A stretch of 21,162 nt of DNA from positions 1 through 21,162 of the forward strand of contig UWSI01000026.1 in the NCBI GenBank assembly GCA_900541895.1, written 5' to 3'. The notes beneath the pieces were generated by a model. The model was not told the origin of the DNA. It saw nothing but the letters and a program-made list of their open reading frames with translations, and did not search any database. Positions 1-6,856 of the stretch are shown piece by piece (the stretch's first letter is position 1; each line of letters starts with the position of its first letter). Position numbers and translations under genes: made by a program. The DNA is from an uncultured Actinomyces sp. (GTDB lineage: Bacteria; Actinomycetota; Actinomycetes; Actinomycetales; Actinomycetaceae).

Positions 1-332
1 GGCGAACTATATTCAACAATATATATACCGAATTTAAATCTAAATTAACTAAATTAGATTTCATATACAAATAGACTAAAGTTCAATTTGGTACAAATGT
101 GGCACAAATAAGACTTTTCGTAAAACCTGGTTTGACAAGAATAGCTTTCAATTAAAGTGAAAACAATGCAATATCTTCTGTTTTCGGAACTATATATACA
201 TATTGATTTTATAAAATATGAATCAATTTATTTTAAACAGGGGAATAGTTTAGTTCTGTAGAAATGTAATTTATACACTTACAAAGCTTATTCTGACAAA
301 CTTTATGACTGTTTATGGAAAAGGGGTAGAGA
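1..332. other. AT-rich gene-free leader region
   Basis: No convincing reading frame is seen here. The stretch is strikingly rich in A and T, with runs such as ATATATATA near 19-27 and many TAAA/TTTA steps, and contrasts with the GC-balanced coding DNA that begins at 333. The last bases carry an AAGGGG ribosome-binding site (321-326) for the next gene. It probably holds the promoter of the regulator at 333 and perhaps a divergent promoter for a gene left of the window. No specific operator could be fixed by eye. Confidence 0.6.
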
Positions 333-1043
333 TTGAACGGCATCGAATACATGATCACCCAGTTGGCGACCGCATCCCCGGCGCAGCGTAAGGTTCTGCA
401 CACCCTTACCGATATTGGTCGTGAAGCAACCGTTGTTGAAATCGCAGATCACTTGGGAATTCATAAGAACTCGGTTCGTGAGACTCTTGTTCCCTTGGTT
501 GAACAGGGCTTAGTTGTACGTCGAACTCACAATCCCGAAGGACGAGGCCGCCCCGCGATGTACTACGAGATCGCGGTCATTGGGGATGCAGCGCGTCTTC
601 AACGTCAGTCTTCGGAACTTCTTCTTGCCGCGGCCTCGGCAATGGCTCAAACTTCGGACGGTGGCGAAAAACTTGCTGACATCATGGGGCGCAATTGGGG
701 GCAGCAGTACGTTGATCTCATCCGCTCTTCCGGTGCGCTTGATGCTGCTCGTGATGACGAGGAAGCCCTACTTTCGCTTCTTCGAGTTTTCCTCTCAACG
801 CGCGGTTTCCGTGCGTTAAATGCAGAAGATGGCGGTCTGTCCATCCAATCCTGTCCCTACCTCAATATTGGCAACGATAAGATCCAAGGCATTGTGTGTC
901 GGATGCACGGTGCCGCGATTCGGCAGATTGTTGAAGAGCTCAGTGATGGTGGCATGAGTATGACTCTGGTGCCCTTCGGCAATAGTTGTGGTTGCCAGGT
1001 TTTCTTTGAGGATATCCCGGTGCGAAAGGCCTCGGGCGAATAA
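333..1043 (+). CDS. Winged-helix regulator with SufR-like C-terminal cysteines
   Basis: This is a 236-residue DNA-binding regulator. Residues about 15-75 form a winged helix: helices around EIADHLGIHKNSVRETL, then a wing ending in GRGRPAMYYE. The C-terminal half has Cys174 (SCPYLN), Cys189 (VCRMHG), Cys219 and Cys221 (SCGCQ), which resembles the cysteine set that binds an Fe-S cluster in SufR-type repressors. I infer a redox, iron or oxygen sensor; the ligand is not shown. The TTG start at 333 is chosen because AAGGGG lies 6 nt upstream; ATG at 351 has no such site. Its stop is 90 nt before the molybdate operon on the same strand, so it may control that operon, or an unseen gene to the left such as a molybdoenzyme. 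Family assignment is fairly sure; target and cofactor are inference. Confidence 0.75.
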   Translation: MNGIEYMITQLATASPAQRKVLHTLTDIGREATVVEIADHLGIHKNSVRETLVPLVEQGLVVRRTHNPEGRGRPAMYYEIAVIGDAARLQRQSSELLLAAASAMAQTSDGGEKLADIMGRNWGQQYVDLIRSSGALDAARDDEEALLSLLRVFLSTRGFRALNAEDGGLSIQSCPYLNIGNDKIQGIVCRMHGAAIRQIVEELSDGGMSMTLVPFGNSCGCQVFFEDIPVRKASGE

Positions 1044-1097
1044 TATATTCGATGGCTTGCCGCCTCTGCGGAGAAATTTGCATATTTTTGTCGATTA

Positions 1098-1127
1098 ATT
1101 ACAAAAAACGGCAAAATCCGTTAAAAT
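1098..1127 (+). promoter_or_regulatory. Candidate promoter giving a leaderless mRNA
   Basis: A TAAAAT -10 hexamer (1122-1127) is preceded, 18 nt upstream, by ATTACA (1098-1103), a 4/6 match to the -35 consensus. Only 6 nt separate the -10 box from the ATG at 1134, and no Shine-Dalgarno is present, so transcription would begin at or next to the start codon. This is a prediction from spacing alone. Confidence 0.45.
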
Positions 1128-1133
1128 TAATTC

Positions 1134-1550
1134 ATGCCTTATTACAAAGTTTCGACTCTGGCGACTCTCCTTGGCGTCAGTGATGACACCGTTCGTCGCT
1201 GGCTTGATGATGGACTTGTGACTCGTGCAGATAGCGCTGAGAACTCAGGACCGCTTCGCATCGATGGAGCATCGGTCGCGGCTTTGATTAATAGCCAACC
1301 TGATGTTCATCAGCTTGCTCTTGGGCAGGGCACTCAGTCTGTTCGTAACCACCTCCAGGGATTGGTTATTGCTGTTCACTCCGATCCGGTGATGAGCCAA
1401 GTCGATTTGCAGTGTGGTCCCTACCGTGTCGTTTCTTTGGTTTCGACCGAAAGTGTTCGCGAGCTGGGAATCGAAGTAGGTTCCATCGCCATGGCTCAAA
1501 TCAAGGCAACAAACGTTTCTCTTCAGGTGCCAAATGGAGGAAACCTGTGA
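1134..1550 (+). CDS. HTH-Mop (TOBE) molybdate-responsive regulator, ModE-like
   Basis: The 138-residue protein joins a MerR/excisionase-type helix-turn-helix (residues 4-25, with YKVSTLATLLGVSDDTVRRW) to a Mop/TOBE domain at about 71-134 (SVRNHLQGLV, AQIKATNVSLQV). In the Mop family this fold binds molybdate or tungstate oxyanion. The architecture is the short actinobacterial counterpart of ModE and probably senses molybdate to control the transport genes after it. No Shine-Dalgarno precedes ATG 1134; a TAAAAT box 6 nt upstream suggests a leaderless start. The stop codon overlaps the GTG start of modA by 4 nt (GTGA), so the two are translationally coupled. The following ModC half lacks its own TOBE domain, so this may be the only molybdate-binding regulatory module in the cluster. 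Confidence 0.85.
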   Translation: MPYYKVSTLATLLGVSDDTVRRWLDDGLVTRADSAENSGPLRIDGASVAALINSQPDVHQLALGQGTQSVRNHLQGLVIAVHSDPVMSQVDLQCGPYRVVSLVSTESVRELGIEVGSIAMAQIKATNVSLQVPNGGNL

Positions 1551-2371
1551 ATCACTACAAAGGAATCATCGCGGTAGCCGCGGCTAGCCTTCTTGTGCTT
1601 ACCGCTTGCTCAGGCGGAAACGGTGCATCTGCAGACAAGTCTGCAAGCGCTTCGGCATCTGCTTCAACAGAAGCCACAGCGCCGGTTGAACTCAACGTTT
1701 TCGCGGCTGCTTCGCTGAACAAGGCATTCCCCGAGATCGCTGATACGGTCCTTAAGGAAAGCGATCCGAACATCAAGGTGACCTTCAACTTCCAGGGCTC
1801 ATCCACCCTGGTTGACCAGATGAAGGAAGGCGCACCCGCCGATGTTTTCGCTTCTGCAGACCAGAAGAACATGACCAAGGCAAGCGATGCGAAGCTCGTC
1901 GATTCACCGACGCCCTTCGCATCTAATGTCCTGACACTGATTGTCCCCAAGGGAAATCCTGCCAAGATCACCGGCCTTGATTCCTCTCTTGATGGCAAGA
2001 AGCTCGTTGTGTGTGCGCAGGGCGTCCCCTGTGGAAATGCGACCAAACAGCTGGCCGATAAGCTTGGCGTTACCCTGAACCCTGTTTCTGAAGAGCAGAA
2101 GGTGACGGATGTGCGCGCCAAGGTTGAGAGCGGCGAAGCCGATGCTGGTCTGGTCTACGCCACCGACGCAAAGGCTGCTGGCGATAAGGTCGAGGTCGTT
2201 GAAATCGCCCGCGCGAATGAGGTCGTGAACTCGTACCCCATCGCTCTGACCGTTTCCACAAAGAATAAGGAAGCCGGACAGAAGTTCATTGACGCTGTTC
2301 TTTCCGAAAAGGGACAGGCAGTGCTGAAGAAGTATGGCTTCTCGGCACCGACTTCCGCGGATAAGGGCTGA
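1547..2371 (+). CDS. modA: Molybdate ABC transporter substrate-binding lipoprotein ModA
   Basis: This 274-residue extracellular binding protein delivers molybdate (possibly tungstate) to the membrane transporter. Residues 1-21 are a lipoprotein signal with lipobox LTAC; Cys21 would be lipidated. A Ser/Ala/Gly-rich tether of about 25 residues follows. The mature part has ModA-type signatures: VFAAASLNKAFPEI, then FQGSSTLVDQMKEGAPADVF, where the serines are the usual oxyanion contacts, and later GLVYATDA. The start is set at GTG 1547, with GGAGG at 1536-1540 six nt upstream and GTGA overlap with the previous stop. The reading frame stays open further 5', but that extension lies inside the preceding gene and would bury the signal peptide. 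The gene precedes modBC by 40 nt. Assignment is firm; molybdate versus tungstate cannot be told from sequence. Confidence 0.93.
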   Translation: MNHYKGIIAVAAASLLVLTACSGGNGASADKSASASASASTEATAPVELNVFAAASLNKAFPEIADTVLKESDPNIKVTFNFQGSSTLVDQMKEGAPADVFASADQKNMTKASDAKLVDSPTPFASNVLTLIVPKGNPAKITGLDSSLDGKKLVVCAQGVPCGNATKQLADKLGVTLNPVSEEQKVTDVRAKVESGEADAGLVYATDAKAAGDKVEVVEIARANEVVNSYPIALTVSTKNKEAGQKFIDAVLSEKGQAVLKKYGFSAPTSADKG

Positions 2372-2411
2372 AATCACCTTCGACTACGCAATGTAGTTTC
2401 GGAATAATCTC

Positions 2412-4064
2412 ATGACGAACAAGCACAGGCATGCGGGGATCCCGCGTTGGATCGCACTCCCCGCAGCCTGTGCTGTTCTATTTCTACTTGTTCCGTTCAT
2501 CGCGCTTCTCATACGCATTGATTGGGTTCAATTTCCCCATCTATTCACTCAAGCGCTGGCTTCCCAGGCCCTTGCGCTTTCGCTTCGTACCTGCCTAGCC
2601 TCCACCCTTGCCTGCATTATTGTTGGGCTTCCTTTAGCGCTGGTGTGTGCTAGGGCGCGCGATACATGGTGGTCGCGAGTCCTGCGCTCCATGGTCACTT
2701 TGCCCATGGTTCTTCCTCCGGTCGTCGCGGGCTTGGCGCTCTTGATCACCTGGGGTCGCCGAGGCCTGATCGGTGCTTATCTGCAAATCTTCGGCATCAA
2801 TATTGCTTTCACGACGGTCGCGGTCGTTATGGCGCAGACCTTTGTGTCACTACCTTTCTTTGTTTCTTCACTTGAAGGTGCATTGCGCACTCGCGGTTTC
2901 AATGAGGAACGCGTTGCGAGTGGACTGGGAGCCTCGCCTTCTCGAACACTGTGGTCTGTCACCCTGCCGCTGATGATCCCAGCTCTGGTGTCTTCGACGG
3001 CCTTGGCTTTCTCGCGTGCACTGGGGGAGTTTGGCGCAACTATTACTTTTGCGGGGTCTTTGGCTGGAGTAACCCGTACGCTTCCTTTGGAAATCTATCT
3101 TCAGCGCGAAGAGTCAACCGATATGGCCCTGATGCTGTCTGTCATCTTGGTCTTTGTTGCGCTTGTCCTGGTCGGCGGCGCTTCGGCCTTTTCGCAGTGG
3201 TGGTATTCGCGTCTCTTGAGTGGGACCTCCGCTGACGAGGCGAAAGTTCCTACGGCCTTGCGCTTGGCTACCGAGCCTAGCCACGGCCTCGGGAATGAGG
3301 ATGGAGAGGTGCAGGGCCAGCTTCCGCGCGTCCCTGCCCCCGGCGTGCAGATTGCTGGAACGCTTCCCGAGAGGCACATCGACGTTGACCTCACCTGCCA
3401 AGGCGGTGTCGTCACGGCGTTGATGGGACATAACGGCGCAGGGAAGAGCACGCTTTTATCGGTGCTTTCTGGTGCCCTCGATGCGCCGCAGATGACCTGC
3501 ACCTGGGAGTGGCCGGATGGTGTCTCAGGTCGTCGGCCAAAGATTGCAACCTTAGAGCAGAAGCCCGTTTTGTTCCCCCACATGAGCCTGCTTGCCAATG
3601 TTGCCTTCCCCTTACGTTGCGCCGGCATTTCCCCTGCCGAGGCCGAGGCACGCGCACAGGATGCCCTGGCCTCTGTGGGGTTGGCGCCCTTTGCGCAGCG
3701 TCGTCCGGCTCAGGTTTCTGGTGGACAAGCGCAGAGGACCGCTTTGGCTCGTGCGCTGGTTGTTGCCCCCGATGTCTTGTTACTTGATGAACCGATGGCG
3801 GCGCTCGATGTCGAGGCTGCGCGTGGCCTGCGTGAATTGATCGCGCAACGATTCCTTGGGCGAACTGTCATCATGGTGACACACCAGATTGAAGATGCAG
3901 CTGCACTTGATGCGCATATCATCGTCTTGAAGGGCGGCCGCCTGCTTCGCGAAGGGCCGTGGCGAGAATTGATCAACCAGTCGATATCGCGCGCGGATGA
4001 GAGCGATTCGGCGCTGTTGGCAATGGGGCTGAGTGCATTGGAGAGGGCGCTCGGACAGGAGTAA
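2412..4064 (+). CDS. modBC: Fused molybdate ABC permease-ATPase (ModB-ModC)
   Basis: The 550-residue polypeptide carries both transporter halves. Residues 15-265 are a ModB-type permease with about six membrane spans and the EAA coupling loop near 166-192 (ERVASGLGASPSRTLW, then LPLMIPAL). A polar linker (about 268-312) leads to the ModC ATPase. The ATPase has Walker A GHNGAGKST (339-347), a Q-loop near LEQKPVLFPHM (381-391), ABC signature VSGGQ (435-439), Walker B VLLLDEP (455-461) and switch His491. It drives uptake of molybdate delivered by ModA. Classic ModC has a C-terminal TOBE domain of more than 100 residues; here only about 50 residues follow the switch region, so it is missing. The ribosome-binding site is weak (GGAATAA), but ATG 2412 begins just before the first membrane helix. 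Stop is 2 nt before the next gene. Confidence 0.92.
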   Translation: MTNKHRHAGIPRWIALPAACAVLFLLVPFIALLIRIDWVQFPHLFTQALASQALALSLRTCLASTLACIIVGLPLALVCARARDTWWSRVLRSMVTLPMVLPPVVAGLALLITWGRRGLIGAYLQIFGINIAFTTVAVVMAQTFVSLPFFVSSLEGALRTRGFNEERVASGLGASPSRTLWSVTLPLMIPALVSSTALAFSRALGEFGATITFAGSLAGVTRTLPLEIYLQREESTDMALMLSVILVFVALVLVGGASAFSQWWYSRLLSGTSADEAKVPTALRLATEPSHGLGNEDGEVQGQLPRVPAPGVQIAGTLPERHIDVDLTCQGGVVTALMGHNGAGKSTLLSVLSGALDAPQMTCTWEWPDGVSGRRPKIATLEQKPVLFPHMSLLANVAFPLRCAGISPAEAEARAQDALASVGLAPFAQRRPAQVSGGQAQRTALARALVVAPDVLLLDEPMAALDVEAARGLRELIAQRFLGRTVIMVTHQIEDAAALDAHIIVLKGGRLLREGPWRELINQSISRADESDSALLAMGLSALERALGQE

Positions 4065-4066
4065 AA

Positions 4067-4693
4067 GTGAAAACGCTGTCGCTTCGTTCAATGAGTCGGC
4101 GCGCTACGGTCCACCGGTGGCTTTTCATCATCACTGCGATTGCAGGGCCCCTCTTCTTCCTGGAGTCTCCAAAATTATGGTCTTTCGCTTTGCTGAGCTG
4201 GGCACTGGTGTGCGCGACACCCATTGCTATTGCGATCATGTTGATTCCGGTCATCAAGCGCTATGCCCAGGGTAGTGTGCAAGGTGCGGTGGGATTTCGG
4301 CGTCGCTTGTCTCCACGGATCTCCAAGGTGTTGTGTGTTGCGCTGGTGACCATTGACTGCGGTCTTATTGGAATGGGGTCTGTCTTATCCGCTCAGGTGG
4401 TGGCAGATGCAGTGTCGGGTAGTGAGGAACTCAGCGTGCGTTGTGTGGCGCACAAAGAAGAGACCTCAACTGTTATGCGAAAGGGAAGCTCAAAGGTTCG
4501 CGTATTTATCACCTATGTCACCTTAATGAAGGAGACGGGTGAACGGATTGATGTGAAGTTCACTGACGGCACGAACTACACGGGTAGCCATGCATACAGA
4601 CAGCTTCGAAAGCACTGCGCCTACGAGGATGAATTTACAGTTTCGATGTATCCCCGAACACGTGTAATTACAAGCGTCAGTGAGTTTCGCTGA
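4067..4693 (+). CDS. Small membrane protein of unknown function in the mod operon
   Basis: I do not recognise this 208-residue protein. It shows three likely membrane helices (about 17-32, 38-63 and 87-108), separated by a basic loop (KRYAQGS to GFRRRLSPR), and then a hydrophilic domain of about 100 residues. Cys126 and Cys183 in that domain could pair if it lies outside the membrane. The GTG start at 4067 has AGGAG at 4057-4061, inside the end of modBC, and only 2 nt separate the genes, so it is almost certainly cotranscribed and coupled with modBC. A strong hairpin ends the unit 38 nt after the stop. A link to molybdate uptake is suggested only by position. Confidence 0.7.
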   Translation: MKTLSLRSMSRRATVHRWLFIITAIAGPLFFLESPKLWSFALLSWALVCATPIAIAIMLIPVIKRYAQGSVQGAVGFRRRLSPRISKVLCVALVTIDCGLIGMGSVLSAQVVADAVSGSEELSVRCVAHKEETSTVMRKGSSKVRVFITYVTLMKETGERIDVKFTDGTNYTGSHAYRQLRKHCAYEDEFTVSMYPRTRVITSVSEFR

Positions 4694-4731
4694 TAGCTCT
4701 TTATTGGTCTTTGCGCGGCTGTATAAACACT

Positions 4732-4756
4732 GTGGGGCCGGCAAAGCCGGCCCCAC
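4732..4756 (+). terminator. Strong GC-rich hairpin ending the mod operon
   Basis: A perfect 11-bp stem (GTGGGGCCGGC at 4732-4742 pairing with GCCGGCCCCAC at 4746-4756) closes a 3-nt AAA loop. No U tract follows, as is common for actinobacterial hairpin terminators. It lies 38 nt past the last plus-strand stop, with no gene converging from the right. Confidence 0.75.
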
Positions 4757-5106
4757 GTGCATCCCATCAACACAATATGCGTTCTAAACAGCGTCCCTCA
4801 ACAGGTAAAGGAGACGGGGCCTTGCGACCCCCTATGTCTGATACTGAAAATCTACGGGCGTAATCTGTGCTTGATGTGGGCTAAAGCTATGAATCAGCTA
4901 TGAAACTTTGTGCTTGTGTAGCCTTTGATTTCGCCTATCGCGTCATTGCCTAGATGGTATCGCCGCCATTAGGAAAGGCGGCTAACATGGGATGATCTAC
5001 ATCATATGATTAATCCGCCTACCCCGGGCCGCAAAGATGCATTCCTTTGAAGGTCTACGGGTAGCTTCCTATTACACGCAGTAATTTTTCGGGGGTCCAG
5101 CGCTAG
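4757..5106. other. Gene-free leader upstream of the ABC exporter
   Basis: No credible gene lies here. Visible structure: a 6-bp stem GCCGCC/GGCGGC (4962-4967 with 4977-4982, 9-nt loop); an inverted repeat ATGAT-CTAC-ATCAT (4992-5005) that could be an operator; a GGGG...CCCC element near 4816-4831; and two copies of TCTACGGG about 200 nt apart (near 4851 and 5054). TAATTT (5082-5087) is a possible -10 box, 20 nt before the exporter start, and GGGGG (5091-5095) a distant ribosome-binding site. It does not match a riboswitch class I can recognise. Confidence 0.5.
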
Positions 5107-6855
5107 ATGTCGACTGTTCGTACTTTGTTGAGAAGTGTGCGTGAGTATCGTCGCGCTTCGCTTCTGACACCGCTGTTTGTCACGGGAGAGGTCATTCTTG
5201 AGTGCTTCCTCCCACTGATTATGGCCTCGTTGGTCGATCACCTTCAGGGTGGTGCGCTCACTCCCGTTGTCCGCCTGGGTGTATTTATGCTGGTCATGGC
5301 AATGATGTCACTGTTCTGTGGCGTACTTGCGGCACGTTTTGCCGCAACCGCGTCTGCGGGCCTGGCCAAACATCTGCGCCAGGATATTTTCTTTAAAGTC
5401 CAGGATTTTTCCTTCGGTGATGTTGATCGTTTCTCAACATCGTCCCTGGTCACCCGTATGACGACCGACGTGACCAACGTTCAAAACGCTTACGGCATGA
5501 TTATTCGCGTAGCAGTTCGTGTCCCGCTGATGGTTGTCTTCTCGATTGTCATGACGCTTCGCATTAACTGGCAGATGTCCTTGATTTTCCTGATCATGCT
5601 GCCGTTCCTAGCGGCAATCATGTTCGGGCTAATTATTTACATTTTTCCTGTCTTCCGACGAATCTTTAAGAAATACGATGCCCTAAATAACTCGGTTCAG
5701 GAAAATATTGCAGGTATCCGAGTTGTGAAGTCCTTCGTCAACGAAGAGTATGAAAAGACTCGTTTCGCCAAGCGCTCAGAGGAAGTACGAGCAGACTTTA
5801 CCTTCGCGGAGAAGGTTCTGGCGCTGAATACCCCCGTCATGATGCTTTTCATCTTTGGCGCAATCATGCTGGTGGACTTCATCGGCGCGCAGATAATTGT
5901 GGCGTCAGGCGGCAGTGAATTGACCACCGGTCAACTGTCAGCACTGATCACTTACGGTATTCAGATCCTCACGGCCATGATGATGTTGGCCTTTATTTTC
6001 GTTATGGTGACGATCGCTGCAGAGTCCGCACACCGTATCGCTGAGGTACTTCAATACGAATCTCCATTGACCTCCCCCGAATATGGAATCCGTGAAGTGC
6101 CCACCGGTGATATCACCTTTGAAGGCGTGACCTTTAAGTACCGCGAAGACTCTGAACGCCCCGCGCTTGAAAACATCACTTTGGATATCCCCGCAGGCTC
6201 GACGCTGGGCGTCGTCGGTGGAACTGGTTCAGGTAAGACCAGCTTCATCCAGTTGATTCCACGACTGTATGACGTGACGGAAGGCAGGGTCTCCGTTGGC
6301 GGGATCGATGTGCGTGACTACCGCCTCGAACCCCTGCGTGATGCAGTGTCCGTTGTTCTTCAGAAGAATATTCTTTTCTCTGGAACGATCAAGGAAAATC
6401 TCCGTTGGGGTAACCCTGAGGCAACCGATGAAGAAATCATCCGAGCCTGCGAGCTTTCACAGGCTGACGAATTTGTCCGTCAGTTCCCTGATGGCTATGA
6501 CACCATGATCGAAAGGGGCGGATCGAACCTCTCGGGTGGCCAAAAGCAGCGTCTGTGCATCGCACGCGCCTTGCTGAAGAAGCCCAAGATCTTGATCCTT
6601 GATGACTCAACTAGTGCGGTTGATACACGAACCGATTCGCTGATTCGTCAGGCTTTCGAAACGGAAATCCCGGATACGACAACAATCATCGTTGCGCAGC
6701 GCATTTCTTCAGTCCAGCATGCCGATCAAATCATCGTTTTGGATGACGGGCGTATCAAGGAGCACGGCACTCACCAGGAACTCCTTGACTTGGGTGGCGA
6801 GTACCGCGAACTTTACGACACTCAAAACAGTACAAATGAAAGCGAGGTGGCCTGA
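5107..6855 (+). CDS. Heterodimeric ABC exporter, degenerate-site subunit
   Basis: The 582-residue half-transporter has six membrane spans (about 18-305) followed by a nucleotide-binding domain. Motifs: Walker A GGTGSGKTS (371-379), Q-loop Gln419, intact signature LSGGQ (475-479) and Walker B ILILDD (495-500). The catalytic Glu is replaced by Asp500 and the switch His by Gln531 (IIVAQR). These changes are the hallmark of the non-hydrolysing Walker site in heterodimeric exporters such as TM287/288, LmrCD and BmrCD. Its partner follows after 1 nt. Substrates of this group are usually hydrophobic compounds or drugs, but none can be named here. The ATG at 5107 lacks a good ribosome-binding site at normal spacing. 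Confidence 0.9.
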   Translation: MSTVRTLLRSVREYRRASLLTPLFVTGEVILECFLPLIMASLVDHLQGGALTPVVRLGVFMLVMAMMSLFCGVLAARFAATASAGLAKHLRQDIFFKVQDFSFGDVDRFSTSSLVTRMTTDVTNVQNAYGMIIRVAVRVPLMVVFSIVMTLRINWQMSLIFLIMLPFLAAIMFGLIIYIFPVFRRIFKKYDALNNSVQENIAGIRVVKSFVNEEYEKTRFAKRSEEVRADFTFAEKVLALNTPVMMLFIFGAIMLVDFIGAQIIVASGGSELTTGQLSALITYGIQILTAMMMLAFIFVMVTIAAESAHRIAEVLQYESPLTSPEYGIREVPTGDITFEGVTFKYREDSERPALENITLDIPAGSTLGVVGGTGSGKTSFIQLIPRLYDVTEGRVSVGGIDVRDYRLEPLRDAVSVVLQKNILFSGTIKENLRWGNPEATDEEIIRACELSQADEFVRQFPDGYDTMIERGGSNLSGGQKQRLCIARALLKKPKILILDDSTSAVDTRTDSLIRQAFETEIPDTTTIIVAQRISSVQHADQIIVLDDGRIKEHGTHQELLDLGGEYRELYDTQNSTNESEVA

Positions 6856-6856
6856 A

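Noticed and set aside
1412..1546. Upstream extension of the ModA frame
   Set aside because: It lies inside the HTH-Mop gene, would hide the signal peptide, and GTG 1547 has an ideal GGAGG site.
6692..6856. Upstream extension of the second exporter subunit
   Set aside because: It overlaps the conserved end of the first subunit; ATG 6857 has GAGGTGG at proper spacing.
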